Of a stretch of 64,000 bases of DNA, positions 9,366 to 18,294 are shown piece after piece. This DNA comes from CAZWLY01 sp964634465 (GTDB lineage: Bacteria; Desulfobacterota; Desulfarculia; G963662305). The stretch is taken from assembly GCA_964634465.1 (NCBI GenBank), contig CAZWLY010000005.1, forward strand, positions 1 to 64,000, written 5' to 3'. Both the position numbers and the translations under genes were made by a program. Numbering within the stretch: position 1 is the first letter of the stretch; every line of letters begins with the position of its first letter. The notes below the pieces were generated by a model that saw nothing but the letters and a program-made list of their open reading frames with translations, had not been told where the DNA came from and ran no database searches.

Positions 9366-9800
9366 TCAACTCCTGGTGCGCATCAGGTAGGTCGCGGTGC
9401 TGGTCAGGGCGACCTCGCCGGAGCCTTTCAAGAGCTGGTAGTCCAAAACGACCAGACCGCGCCCCGGGTTGGAGGTCGGCCTGGTCTCTTTTACCAGGGC
9501 GACCATCTTCAGGCTGTCGCCGGGGTGGACCGGCCTTCGAAAGCGGAGCTGATCGAACTGGGCCACGGCGACCACGTGATCGAAGATGCCGGCTTGCTGG
9601 CAGAGCCCCATCCCGATGGCCAGTTGGAACGGACCGGGCACCAACCGGGCCGGGTGGCCGGCCGCCCGGGCCCCTTCGTCGGAGAGGAAGATCTCGTTGT
9701 CCAGTTGGACCAACTCGACGAAGCGGTCCACGTCCTCGTCGGTCACGGTCCGGGAGCCGGTTTCAAGTCTTTGTCCGACGGTGAAATCCTCGAAGTACAT
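9366..9800 (-). CDS. MaoC-fold (hot-dog) protein with altered catalytic motif
   Basis: A 144-residue hot-dog fold protein of the MaoC/R-hydratase type, the family that hydrates enoyl-CoA thioesters. Family features are the N-terminal FEDFTVGQ opening, the RLVPGPFQLAIGMGL central helix and the QFDQLRFRRPVHPGD strand. The catalytic D-x-N-P-x-H motif reads L-D-N-E-I-F, so the usual Asp and His appear replaced. It may be an inactive or binding-only member. The gene starts at ATG 9800 with GGAGG upstream, 35 bp after the EamA transporter gene, probably one transcript. Confidence 0.75.
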   Translation of the reverse strand: MYFEDFTVGQRLETGSRTVTDEDVDRFVELVQLDNEIFLSDEGARAAGHPARLVPGPFQLAIGMGLCQQAGIFDHVVAVAQFDQLRFRRPVHPGDSLKMVALVKETRPTSNPGRGLVVLDYQLLKGSGEVALTSTATYLMRTRS

Positions 9801-9835
9801 TATGCGGCGTCCTCCAACAAAACGGTTTTCCGGAA

Positions 9836-10726
9836 TCAGCTTTCGGCCCGCTGGCGCTGAATGAGACCCACCGCCGCCAGGACGGCGGCCCCGCCCAGCA
9901 CCTGCCACACGGACAGGGTCTCGCCCAGAAACGCGAAGGCGAACACTCCGCCGGCGATGGGCTCGGCATAGGCGACGATGGAGGCCTTGGTCGCCCTGAT
10001 CCGGCTGACGGCGTAAAAGAAAAGACCGAAGGCGAAGACGGTGCACATCACCACCACCCAAGCGAAGGCGAGCCAAGCCTTGACGTTCCCGCCCAGAACG
10101 GCCAAACCCAGTGGTCCCAGATAAAGCGACCAGGCCAAGCCGGCGAAGATCAGGCCGTAGCAAAGCACTGTCCACGGGCCGTAGGTCCGAAGCCCGTACT
10201 CGGCCACCAGGGTGTAAAGGGTGAAGGAAGCCGCCGCGCCCAGCCCCCACATCACCCCGATCTTGTTGAGACTCAACAGATCGAGGTCGTAGCCGCCGAC
10301 GACCAGATAGCAACCCAAAAAGGCCAGGCCCAAGGCCCCCAGCTTGAGCCGGGTCATCCGCTCGCCCATGAAGAGCCAGGCAATCAAGGCGATGAGGGCC
10401 GGGGCGAGATACTGGAGAAGAATCGCCGCCGCCACCTGGATGCGGGCGATGGCGGCCAGGTAACAGCCGGTCACGGCGGCCAACCCCACCCCGCCCAAGA
10501 AGACGAAGTAGGCGAGGTCCTTGAGCTCGATCTTGAGCGCCGACCGATTCCTGGCGGCCAGCCAGGCCAGACAGACCAGCGCCGCGGCGCTCATTCGACC
10601 CTGGGTCAAGGTGAAGGGATCGACGCCGGTGACGATGATGTATTTGGCCGCCACGCCGCCCGAAGCCCACAACACGGCCGCGCCCAGGCCGGCCAGAACA
10701 CCTTTGGTCGTCGAAGACAGGCTCAA
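9836..10726 (-). CDS. EamA (DMT superfamily) transporter
   Basis: A 296-residue inner-membrane protein with ten predicted helices in two EamA repeats of about 140 residues each, typical of drug/metabolite exporters of the RhaT/YdcZ type. The GVLAGLGAAVLWASGGVAAK opening and the second-repeat ASIVAYAEPIAGGVFAFAFL are characteristic. Substrate cannot be assigned. The only upstream start in frame is TTG 10726; the next ATG is at residue 47, inside helix two, so the rare start is preferred. Confidence 0.85.
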   Translation of the reverse strand: MSLSSTTKGVLAGLGAAVLWASGGVAAKYIIVTGVDPFTLTQGRMSAAALVCLAWLAARNRSALKIELKDLAYFVFLGGVGLAAVTGCYLAAIARIQVAAAILLQYLAPALIALIAWLFMGERMTRLKLGALGLAFLGCYLVVGGYDLDLLSLNKIGVMWGLGAAASFTLYTLVAEYGLRTYGPWTVLCYGLIFAGLAWSLYLGPLGLAVLGGNVKAWLAFAWVVVMCTVFAFGLFFYAVSRIRATKASIVAYAEPIAGGVFAFAFLGETLSVWQVLGGAAVLAAVGLIQRQRAES

Positions 10727-11029
10727 TCCGTTTCACCCAACCAACTGGACCTCACGGCCGGGGTTTTAGCACACTCGGCCGGGCAGGGGTTGGAAAATCA
10801 TCGCCGATATCCCGATAACCATGAAACAGGGCCAGCCCGACAAGGCCGCGAAACGAACGGCGCGGTCGGGAGCCGACCCTCCCCGGAGGTCGCTCGCGCC
10901 GGCCGGCCTGGCCGCGTTGAGGTCGCTGCCTGAATCGTGTTAAAATTTCGATAGCCTCCCTTCACCGGCGCGGGGCGTCCGCTCGCCGGGGGAAGGAACG
11001 GCGTTCACCCTCAAGCCGGATGGCGGGCC
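10727..11029. other. Divergent intergenic region
   Basis: No gene is seen. On the plus strand TTGAGG (10917-10922), 18 bp and TAAAAT (10941-10946) form a candidate sigma-70 promoter about 85 bp before the QueG-like gene. Confidence 0.4.
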
Positions 11030-11743
11030 ATGGCATCACCCGACCGACGGGAGTTGACCGGACGGATTCTTGATCGGGCCGTAGCCGAGGGGGTCTCCCT
11101 GGCCGGGGTCGCCAGCCGGGCGGCGGTCGAAAGCGCGCCGTCATACGCCAAGTATGCCCCGCCGTCCTGGCCGGCCTGGGCCAAATCGGTCCTCGTTTTG
11201 GCCCTGGTCCACCAAGACTCGGAGCCGGAGCTCGACTGGTGGGACGGCAGCCCGGAGGACGGGACGGGAGACACTCCCGGCAACCGTCGGCTGGCCGAGG
11301 CGGGCCGGTCCCTGGCCGCCTGGTTGAAGGCCGAACACGACGCCGCGGCCCGGCTCCTGCCCTACCAGGTCACCTACGGCGGCGTGTTTCTAAAGGACGC
11401 CGCCGTCCTGGCCGGCCTGGGCGTGATCGGCCGGAGCAACCTCCTCGTCACCCCCCAGTTCGGGCCTCGGGTCCGCTTCCGGGCGCTTCTGGTCGATCTC
11501 GATTTGGAGCCGACCCCGGCGGCCGCCTTCGACCCCTGCCGGGACTGCGACCTGCCTTGTCATCGGGTCTGCCCCCAGAAGGCGTTTCGAGACGGGAGGT
11601 TCGATCGGGGGCGGTGCGACCGGCAGATGGATCTCGACGTGGCCCGCGGCTCCCTCGCGGCGGCGACGCCGCCCCGCGGCGAGCCGGTCCGATGCGTCAA
11701 ATACTGTCGGTTGTGCGAGCTGGCCTGTCCGGTGGGCGGGTGA
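11030..11743 (+). CDS. QueG-like iron-sulfur protein
   Basis: A 237-residue protein resembling the N-terminal and ferredoxin parts of epoxyqueuosine reductase QueG. Two 4Fe-4S motifs sit at the C-terminus: CRDCDLPCHRVCP near 168-180 and CVKYCRLCELACP near 222-234. The segment GGVFLKDAAVLAGLGVIGRSNLL is close to the QueG substrate/cofactor region. It is shorter than typical QueG (about 380 residues) and lacks the C-terminal HEAT-like tail, so activity on tRNA queuosine precursor is uncertain. It lies 15 bp upstream of a radical SAM gene and probably forms a two-gene operon. Confidence 0.75.
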   Translation: MASPDRRELTGRILDRAVAEGVSLAGVASRAAVESAPSYAKYAPPSWPAWAKSVLVLALVHQDSEPELDWWDGSPEDGTGDTPGNRRLAEAGRSLAAWLKAEHDAAARLLPYQVTYGGVFLKDAAVLAGLGVIGRSNLLVTPQFGPRVRFRALLVDLDLEPTPAAAFDPCRDCDLPCHRVCPQKAFRDGRFDRGRCDRQMDLDVARGSLAAATPPRGEPVRCVKYCRLCELACPVGG

Positions 11744-11758
11744 GACGGGGTTGGGAGG

Positions 11759-12865
11759 GTGGCCCGCTGTCACTTGTGCGGGGTGGAAGGCAAGAGCGTC
11801 TCCGGCCGACTGATGTTTTGCGGCCGCTGCCTGACCGAGCGGTACGGAGAGATAAAGGAAAAGGTCGCGGCCGTCCACCGGGAAGCCAGAGCGCCCTTCG
11901 GCCTGCCCCCTGATCCGCCGCGGAGCAAAGGCGGGTTGACCTGTGATCGCTGCCTGAACGCCTGCCGGCTGGCCGAGGGCGAGGTCGGCTACTGCGGGCT
12001 CAGGAAAAACGAAGCCGGCGAGCTGACCGGCGGCGACGAGGAGACGGCCCGGGCGTCGTGGTACCACGATCCGCTGCCGACAAACTGCGTCGCCGACTGG
12101 GTCTGCGCCAGCGGGAGCGGGGCCGGCCATCCCCAATTCGCCGCCGGACCCGGTCCGGAGCGAGGCTATTACAACCTGGCCGTTTTCTACCGGGCCTGTT
12201 CCTTCGATTGCCTCTTTTGCCAGAACTGGCACTTCAAGGCCGAAACCTGGCTTCAGCCGCCGGTCACCGCCGCCAGACTCGCCGAGGCGATCGGGCCCCG
12301 AACGAGTTGCATCTGTTTCTTCGGCGGCGACCCCTCGCCCCAGATCGTTCACTCTCTGGCCGCCGCCCGTCTGGCCCGCCGGGCCAGGCTCGAGGGGGTG
12401 CTTCGCCTCTGCTGGGAGACCAACGGCTCGGTCCACCCCGCCTATCTCGACCAGATGATCGAGCTGGCCCTGGAGTCGGGCGGGACGATCAAGTTCGATC
12501 TCAAGGCCCACTCGATCGGCCTGCACCGGGCGCTGACCGGGGTGAGCAACGAGCGCACCCTCGAAAACTTCGCCCGGGCGGCGGCCTTTTTTAGACGCCG
12601 CCTCGAGCCGCCCCTGTTGGCGGCGGCCACGCTTTTGGTGCCGGGCTACGTCTCCCCGGCCGAGGTCGGCCGGCTGGCCAGGTTCATCGCCGGGCTGGAC
12701 CCGGACATCCCCTACGCCCTGTTGGCTTTTCACCCCCAATTCATGCTCGACGACCTGCCGACCACTTCCCGGGAGCACGCCCAAGAGGCCCTGGAAGCGG
12801 CGGCAGAAGCGGGACTGACCAGGGTCCGATTGGGCAACGTCCATCTTTTGGGCCGGAGTTACTGA
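11759..12865 (+). CDS. Radical SAM protein, PflA/AmmeMemoRadiSam-like
   Basis: A 368-residue cytosolic radical SAM enzyme. The cluster-binding motif CSFDCLFC (C-x3-C-x2-C) is near residue 149-156, followed by the FFGGDPSPQ glycine-rich SAM contact. The N-terminal 80 residues hold two zinc-ribbon-like cysteine sets (CHLCG/CGRC and CDRCLNAC/CGL), as in the COG1180 group. That group includes glycyl-radical activases, but no glycyl-radical enzyme is nearby and the substrate is unknown. The first in-frame start is GTG 11759, with GGGAGG almost touching it; it is kept because the zinc ribbon begins at residue 4. Confidence 0.82.
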   Translation: MARCHLCGVEGKSVSGRLMFCGRCLTERYGEIKEKVAAVHREARAPFGLPPDPPRSKGGLTCDRCLNACRLAEGEVGYCGLRKNEAGELTGGDEETARASWYHDPLPTNCVADWVCASGSGAGHPQFAAGPGPERGYYNLAVFYRACSFDCLFCQNWHFKAETWLQPPVTAARLAEAIGPRTSCICFFGGDPSPQIVHSLAAARLARRARLEGVLRLCWETNGSVHPAYLDQMIELALESGGTIKFDLKAHSIGLHRALTGVSNERTLENFARAAAFFRRRLEPPLLAAATLLVPGYVSPAEVGRLARFIAGLDPDIPYALLAFHPQFMLDDLPTTSREHAQEALEAAAEAGLTRVRLGNVHLLGRSY

Positions 12866-12911
12866 GGCGGCGGGATAGGCTTTCAAGGGGCGGGGGATCG
12901 AACGCCGGCCG

Positions 12912-14057
12912 CTAGGCCCGGCCAAGCCCCCGGCCCAGCTCGAGCAGCCGACCCAGTCTGGCGGCGGCGGCCTCCAGGATGCTCTCGGCGGCGGCCATGG
13001 CCTCCTCCAGAGCCATCGGCTCGGGACAGATCGGCAGCCAGGCGCTGAACCCCGCCTCGATCAATCGCTCTTCGCCGGGGCCGACGCTGCCGGCCAGGCC
13101 GACGACCGGCAGGTCGTATCTTTTGGCTCGATCGAGAAGCCCCATCGGCCCCTTGCCGCCAAGCGTCTGGGCGTCGATCCGCCCCTCGCCGGTGATGACC
13201 AGGTCGGCCCGAGCCAGACGAGCGTCGGCACCGAGCTGATCGAGGACCAATTCGACGCCGCTCAAAAGCCTCGCCCCCAGAAAGGCCTTGAGCCCGGCGG
13301 CCAGACCGCCGGCCGCCCCGGTTCGGGGTTCCCGGCGCACCTCGACGCCGAGCCTCTCGGCGGCCAGGCCGAAAAGACGGTCGAGACCGGCCTCCAGGCG
13401 GGCGACATCACCGGGCCCGGCTCCCTTCTGCGGGCCGAAGACCGCGGCCGCCCCGTCAGGCCCCAGAAGCGGGTTGGTCACATCGCAGGCGACCTCGATG
13501 GCGACGGCTTTCAGGCCTGGATCGAGTCCGGCCAGGTCGATCTGCTCCACCTGCTCCAGCCCGCCGCCGCCGGGTGGAATCCGGCGGCCATCGCGGTCCA
13601 GAAAACGCGCCCCCAGGGCGCTGAGGCAGCCGACGCCGCCGTCCACGGTGGCGCTGCCGCCCACGCCGACGATGATCCGCCGGCAGCCGGTCTTGATCGC
13701 CTCGGCGATCAACTGGCCGACGCCATAGGTCGTCGTCTTCAAGGGATCGCGTTCGTCAGCCTCAAGAAGCTTCAACCCCGAGGCCCGGGCCATCTCGACC
13801 ACCGCCGTTCGGCCATCGGCCAGGATGCCGAACTGGGCCGTGATGGGCCGGCCCAGCGGGTCGTAAACCTCGGTTTCGACCACCCGCCCGTGTCGGCCGA
13901 CGAGGACCTCCATGGTGTCGTCGCCGCCGTCGGCGATGGGCATCAGGTCCAGCTCGCACTCCAGTCCGGAGCGGTTGAGCCCCCGGGCGATGGCCTCGGC
14001 GGCCAGGGGCGACGACAAGGCGCCCTTGAACGAGTTCGGCGCGACGACGACGCGCAT
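12912..14057 (-). CDS. Glycerate kinase (GarK/GlxK family)
   Basis: A 381-residue enzyme that phosphorylates D-glycerate, feeding photorespiration-like, serine or glyoxylate-derived carbon into glycolysis. Family landmarks: VVAPNSFKGALSS at the N-terminus, MPIADGGDDTMEVL, VGVGGSATVDGGVG and the CDVTNPLLGPDGAA loop, all in order. Length fits the family (about 375-385). AAGGAG lies seven bases before ATG 14057. The product may be 2- or 3-phosphoglycerate depending on subtype; most bacterial members of this fold make 2-phosphoglycerate. Confidence 0.9.
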   Translation of the reverse strand: MRVVVAPNSFKGALSSPLAAEAIARGLNRSGLECELDLMPIADGGDDTMEVLVGRHGRVVETEVYDPLGRPITAQFGILADGRTAVVEMARASGLKLLEADERDPLKTTTYGVGQLIAEAIKTGCRRIIVGVGGSATVDGGVGCLSALGARFLDRDGRRIPPGGGGLEQVEQIDLAGLDPGLKAVAIEVACDVTNPLLGPDGAAAVFGPQKGAGPGDVARLEAGLDRLFGLAAERLGVEVRREPRTGAAGGLAAGLKAFLGARLLSGVELVLDQLGADARLARADLVITGEGRIDAQTLGGKGPMGLLDRAKRYDLPVVGLAGSVGPGEERLIEAGFSAWLPICPEPMALEEAMAAAESILEAAAARLGRLLELGRGLGRA

Positions 14058-14166
14058 GAGCTTACTCCTTCACCCCCGGACCGGTCTCCGGCCGCCGCCG
14101 CGGCGGGCCGAGACTGAACGAGCCGCCGGCCAGAACCGGCGGCTCCGTGACGACGAACCCCTCCGG

Positions 14167-14850
14167 CTAGTCGATGATGTCCTTCAAGGTCTTCAGGAGG
14201 GCCTTACCCGAGGCCGGGATTTTGCCCTCACCGGCCAGAATGGCCGGCGCCGAGGCGACGCCGGTGTATTTCTCGTTGAACGAGGGCAAGACGTTCACCT
14301 GAGCGCCCTGCAACGACACCCCCAGGAACAGGCCCTTGGAGCGGGCGTAGGTGTAGATCTCGGCCTTGAGCATGGTGTCGGTCTCCGCACCGACCTGGGC
14401 CCCCATCGGCCCGGCCACCGCGGCCAGGTCGCCGCCCAGTTTGGCCTGGCTGGTCAAAAGCGACTCGACGCCCCGCCGAGTCTTGATCACCAACAGGACG
14501 TCGCTTTTCTGAACCCCCAGTTGGAGGCCGATGCTGCCGGCCGAAACCTCCAGGAAGGCCGGACCGCGCCACTGACCGGCGGCGTTTTTGGCCAAGATGA
14601 CGCCCTGGCCGTAGGAGCCGCCCAGAACGACGCCGATCTTCAACATGCTGGGCACGATGACCACGCCGGCGGCGCCGCGCAGCAGATCCACCGGGAAGCC
14701 CTTGTCCTTGTCACTGGCCGCCATCTCCTTGAGAACCTGGGCGGCCTCGTTGACGATCATCTCCGGCGTCTTGTCCGCCGCCCAGGCCGGTAGACTCAGG
14801 GCCAAACAAAAGACGATGGAGACGGCGATCAAACGAAACGGATTGCGCAT
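14167..14850 (-). CDS. Secreted SYLF (YSC84-type) lipid-binding domain protein
   Basis: A 227-residue protein with a Sec signal peptide (residues 1-24, cleavage after PAWA) and one SYLF domain. Domain features are LLRGAAGVVIVPSMLKIG, GGSYGQGVI, GVQKSDVLLVI and YARSKGLFLGVSLQGA. SYLF domains bind phosphoinositides in eukaryotes; bacterial secreted members have no settled function, with an envelope lipid role suspected. ATG 14850 has AAGGGGG at good spacing and is preferred over a TTG six bases upstream. Confidence 0.85.
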   Translation of the reverse strand: MRNPFRLIAVSIVFCLALSLPAWAADKTPEMIVNEAAQVLKEMAASDKDKGFPVDLLRGAAGVVIVPSMLKIGVVLGGSYGQGVILAKNAAGQWRGPAFLEVSAGSIGLQLGVQKSDVLLVIKTRRGVESLLTSQAKLGGDLAAVAGPMGAQVGAETDTMLKAEIYTYARSKGLFLGVSLQGAQVNVLPSFNEKYTGVASAPAILAGEGKIPASGKALLKTLKDIID

Positions 14851-15177
14851 GGCCAAACCCCCTTCCTGGGTTACCGATCTGTTCAGGGTGAAGAGGCGAT
14901 CCGCCGGCCCCCGCCGGCGACGCCAACGACGATTATAATATCACGTACCGCGAACAAATGCGACGTCCGGGCGTCGATCCGAAGATTTCCCGAACCGCCC
15001 TCCTTTCCACTCCGGACCCGGCGGGCGGCAATGCCTCGCCGGCCGAATCCATCGCTGAGGGGTGAAGCTCAAGCGTGCCGCCGCTCGCCATCCGGATCGC
15101 TCTCCACTCGCACGATTGAGCTCCACCTCAACCGGCGTCTGCGAGGCGACGTCCGGGCCGGGGCGGATTGTTGGTGA
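14851..15177. other. Intergenic region upstream of the SYLF gene
   Basis: No gene is seen. A perfect minus-strand TATAAT (14937-14932) about 80 bp upstream of the SYLF start is a likely -10; the -35 is poor. Confidence 0.4.
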
Positions 15178-16596
15178 TCAGGCGGCGGCCGAGGACTTGG
15201 CCTTGGCCAGTCGGTTCCGGCCGGCCGCCTTGGCTTCGTAGAGGGCCTTGTCGGCCGCGTCTATGAGATCGTCCGAGCGGTTGAAACCATTGGGCACCAC
15301 ACTGGCCGCCCCCAAGGAGACGGTCACCCGGTCGCTGACACTGGAGTCTTTATGGGGCAGTTCGAGGGCCTCCACGGCCCGGCGCATGTGTTCGGCCACG
15401 GAGGCGACGCCGTCGAGGTCGGTATTGGGCAGGATGGCCGCGAACTCCTCGCCGCCGTAGCGGGCCAGGAAGTCGCCGCCCCGCTTCAGCGCCGTCTCCA
15501 GAGCGCCAGCGACCATCCGGAGGCAATCGTCTCCGGCCAGGTGACCATAAGAATCATTGAAATTTTTGAAAAAATCGATGTCGATCATGATCAGGCCCAA
15601 GGGGTGGCCGAGGCGTTTGGCCCGCCGCCATTCAGTTTGGAGCACCTGGTTGAAGTGGCGGCGATTGGCCACGCCGGTCAGCTCGTCTCGAATGGAGAGG
15701 CTTCTGAGATGCTCGTAGGCCTTCTCCAGTTGGGCGATCAGCCGTTCGCGCTCCTCTTCGGCCAGCTTTCGTTCGGTGATGTCCCGGCCGATGCCGATCA
15801 AGCCCAAAAGAGCGCCGTTGGGGTCGTGGTAAGGCGTCTTCAGTAAATCGAGAAGCACCCGCCGGCCGTCGGGGTAATCGACCCAGGTCTCTTCCCGGGA
15901 GGGTTGGCCGGTGGCCAACACCCTCCTGTCCCGGCGGTGGAACTCTTCGGCCACCTCGACCGGCAAAATATCCTGATCGAACCGGCCGAATATTTCGGCC
16001 TCGTCGCGGCCGACGAACTCCATGAAGGCCGCGTTGCAACCCATGTAGCCGCCGTCGCGATCCTTGTAGAAAATCAGGTCCGGGATGGAGTTGATCAGGC
16101 TCTCCAAAAGGACGTTGGCCCTGACCAGTTCCTCTTCGGCCAGGGTGCGGATCGTGATGTCCCGGCCGATGGAGTTGATCCCCGACAGCTCACCCTCCTC
16201 GTCGTAGCTGAGGGTGAACGTCCACAGCATCCGGTAGACCTCGCCGGTGGCGCTGTTGACGACACGGGCCTCCTGGGTCACGCTGGGAACCTTGTCGACC
16301 AGCCAGGCGGTGAAAGCGGCCTCGGCGGCCTCCTTGTCTTCCGGGTGGATGAAATCGATGAATCGCCGGCCGATCAGCTCTTCCACCTCGCCGCCCAGTA
16401 TTCGGGCGGCGACCCGGTTGACGAACTCGAATCGGCCCTCCTTGTCCAACCTGAAGATGACGTCGTCGGCGCCCTCGATGATATCGCAGTACTGTTCGGC
16501 CTTGTCGCGCTCGGCTTCCAGGTCGACGATCTTACGGCGCAACACGGCCAATTCTTCGATGAGCCGGGTTTTGGTTTTGGATCGATCGGAGGTCAT
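15178..16596 (-). CDS. Cytosolic PAS-PAS-GGDEF diguanylate cyclase
   Basis: A soluble 472-residue cyclic di-GMP synthase. A short coiled coil (about 5-35) leads into two PAS/PAC modules (about 40-160 and 165-290), each ending in a D-I-T-x-R-x-L-A-E-E linker. The C-terminal GGDEF domain (about 305-465) has an intact GGEEF preceded by an RGGD inhibitory site at the standard five-residue distance. It has no membrane helix. ATG 16596 is chosen because the coiled coil begins right after it; an upstream GTG at 16680 would add 28 residues of low-complexity sequence. Confidence 0.88.
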   Translation of the reverse strand: MTSDRSKTKTRLIEELAVLRRKIVDLEAERDKAEQYCDIIEGADDVIFRLDKEGRFEFVNRVAARILGGEVEELIGRRFIDFIHPEDKEAAEAAFTAWLVDKVPSVTQEARVVNSATGEVYRMLWTFTLSYDEEGELSGINSIGRDITIRTLAEEELVRANVLLESLINSIPDLIFYKDRDGGYMGCNAAFMEFVGRDEAEIFGRFDQDILPVEVAEEFHRRDRRVLATGQPSREETWVDYPDGRRVLLDLLKTPYHDPNGALLGLIGIGRDITERKLAEEERERLIAQLEKAYEHLRSLSIRDELTGVANRRHFNQVLQTEWRRAKRLGHPLGLIMIDIDFFKNFNDSYGHLAGDDCLRMVAGALETALKRGGDFLARYGGEEFAAILPNTDLDGVASVAEHMRRAVEALELPHKDSSVSDRVTVSLGAASVVPNGFNRSDDLIDAADKALYEAKAAGRNRLAKAKSSAAA

Positions 16597-16721
16597 GGTC
16601 TGTCGCAGTTCCGCCCCCCCGCGCCGGTCCAGGCCCGTTTCCAAGCCGCCGGCTTCGGCTTGAGGTTTAAGATAAAACACCTTTAGTTTCGACTACAACC
16701 TCTTTTTCGCCGGCTCACGTT

Positions 16722-17225
16722 TCAAGCTCCATCCGGACGGCCGGATCGACCGGCCAACCGCTTGACGAACAACACCCGATCCTCGCCCGGCCCGTCGTAT
16801 TCGCGGCGCACGGGCAGGCCGTCGATCCCGCTTTCTTGGGGCTCGATCTCGAAGCCCAGCCGGGTGTGGAAGGCGATCGAGGCGGTGTTGACCGGCGAGG
16901 TGACGCTCCTGACGATCCGCCGGCCGCTTTGCTTAACCGCCTCGAAAAAGGCTTCATACAGGCTTCGGCCCAGGCCGGAGTCCCGGCGGTCGGGATGAAC
17001 GCCGACAAAGTGGATGTAGGCCTCGTCCGGGAAACTCTGGGACAGGAAACCGGCCAGGAAGGCGACGGGCCGGCCGTCTTCCTCGGCGACGAAAACTGTG
17101 TCCTGGAAATGGACGAAGAAGAGGCGCGGCAGCATGCGGCGCATCCGGCGCCCGCCCCACCACTCGTCCATCACCCGGCTGATGTAATGGTAGTCCGAGG
17201 GTGCGGCGCGTCGAATGACAGGCAT
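16722..17225 (-). CDS. GNAT family N-acetyltransferase
   Basis: A 167-residue GNAT fold protein. Motif A is seen as IHFVGVHPDRRDSGLGRSLY (acetyl-CoA pyrophosphate loop R-x-x-G-x-G), followed by the SPVNTASIAFHTRLGF helix-strand typical of motif B. The acceptor substrate cannot be predicted. GGAGG precedes ATG 17225 at good spacing. The gene is divergent from the nap operon. Confidence 0.85.
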   Translation of the reverse strand: MPVIRRAAPSDYHYISRVMDEWWGGRRMRRMLPRLFFVHFQDTVFVAEEDGRPVAFLAGFLSQSFPDEAYIHFVGVHPDRRDSGLGRSLYEAFFEAVKQSGRRIVRSVTSPVNTASIAFHTRLGFEIEPQESGIDGLPVRREYDGPGEDRVLFVKRLAGRSGRPDGA

Positions 17226-17694
17226 CGACGAAACCTCCTGCCGGACGCTCCGGCGAGTTCAAGAAGGAAGTGTTCGGCTGACCCAGGGTTTCTCGACCTT
17301 GATCCTGAATATGGTGCCATAATCGAGAGACGTTTTCGACAGAAAACCCGCCGGGCGCAATCACCAAGCGTTTGCGGCCGGCGTCCAGGCCGCCACCCGG
17401 ATCTTGTATTGTTCGCTGGCGGGTAAAAACGACGATTCCCAGCAGGGATAGGACGTCCAGTCGGCGGCGGGTGGTAATTGCGAACAAAAACGCCTTCTTG
17501 GTCCGCCGTAACCAACGTTCGGAAAATCAGAAAAAACGTTCAGAAAAAATTTGCAGGCCCGCCATTTGGCTGTATCTTTTTTGTGGGGGTCACAAAGCTT
17601 TTACTCTGCCTGACATCGTCAACGCTAGTTGAAAAAGTGGGTTGCGTCTCCGGCTTGGCCGGGGGTGCGGAACGATTTTGGTTGGGAGAGACGT
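17226..17694. other. Regulatory region between the acetyltransferase gene and the nap operon
   Basis: No supportable gene. The right part is AT-richer. A candidate promoter TTGCAG (17551-17556), 16 bp, TATCTT (17573-17578) is followed at once by an inverted repeat at 17580-17596, and further on by TCAAC-GCTA-GTTGA (17619-17632). The nap ATG is at 17695. Confidence 0.45.
17580..17596. promoter_or_regulatory. Candidate operator upstream of nap
   Basis: TTTGTG-GGGGT-CACAAA is a perfect dyad with 6-bp arms at the expected transcript start of the nap operon. The half-site resembles Crp/Fnr-family half-sites (TGTG..CACA), but the 5-bp centre is one to several bases shorter than Crp or Fnr sites use. 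A nitrate/nitric-oxide responsive Crp-family regulator is one possibility. Confidence 0.35.
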
Positions 17695-18294
17695 ATGCCC
17701 GATTCCTCGCAAAAATCAGGTAAGCTACCCCGTAAATTCATTATCATTCCCCTCTTGATAGCCGTCGCCGTGGGCGGCATGTCCGTCAGCATGGCCCGAA
17801 CCTCCACGACCGAGTACTGCGTCTCCTGCCACGAGATGAAGTCCCGGCTGGACGAGCTCAAGGCTTCCAGCCACGCCAAGGACAAAGACGGCAAGGAGAT
17901 CGGCTGCGCCCAATGCCACGTGCCGCAGTCATTCGGCCCCAAGTACCTGTTCGTCAAGACCTTCATCGGCATGAAGGACCTGGTCGTCCACTACTTCGGC
18001 GATCCCGAAAACCTGAATCGCCGGGCGATGCAGGCTCCGGCGAGACGGTTCATGGACGACGGCAACTGCCTGGCCTGCCACCAGGATCTCTACAAAGACG
18101 CCAAGGGCGAGAAGGCGATCTCCGAGATCGGCAAGTTGTGCCACGACGCCTACCTGGGCAAGAACGGCACCACCAGCCGCAACTGCGCCGGTTGCCATTT
18201 CAACCTGGCCCACTTGCCGACCTTCGACCGCCGCTACGACTTCAACAAAGAGTTCGCCAAACGGCTGCCCCTTAAGGAAGGAGGGTCGTCATGA
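17695..18294 (+). CDS. napC: NapC/NirT-family tetraheme cytochrome c
   Basis: A 199-residue membrane-anchored cytochrome that passes electrons from menaquinol to the periplasmic nitrate reductase. One N-terminal helix (about 14-35) anchors a periplasmic domain with four CxxCH heme sites: CVSCH, CAQCH, CLACH and CAGCH. Spacing and the YCVSCHEM opening fit NapC/NrfH. ATG 17695 has GGGAGAG a few bases upstream; an earlier TTG at 17629 would add 22 residues ahead of the anchor. First gene of the nap operon; its stop overlaps the napM start by 4 bp. Confidence 0.92.
   Translation: MPDSSQKSGKLPRKFIIIPLLIAVAVGGMSVSMARTSTTEYCVSCHEMKSRLDELKASSHAKDKDGKEIGCAQCHVPQSFGPKYLFVKTFIGMKDLVVHYFGDPENLNRRAMQAPARRFMDDGNCLACHQDLYKDAKGEKAISEIGKLCHDAYLGKNGTTSRNCAGCHFNLAHLPTFDRRYDFNKEFAKRLPLKEGGSS

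Noticed and set aside
17655..17670. A TTGGCC...TGCGG stretch upstream of napC resembling a sigma-54 site
   Set aside because: GG and GC are 8 bp apart, not the required 10.
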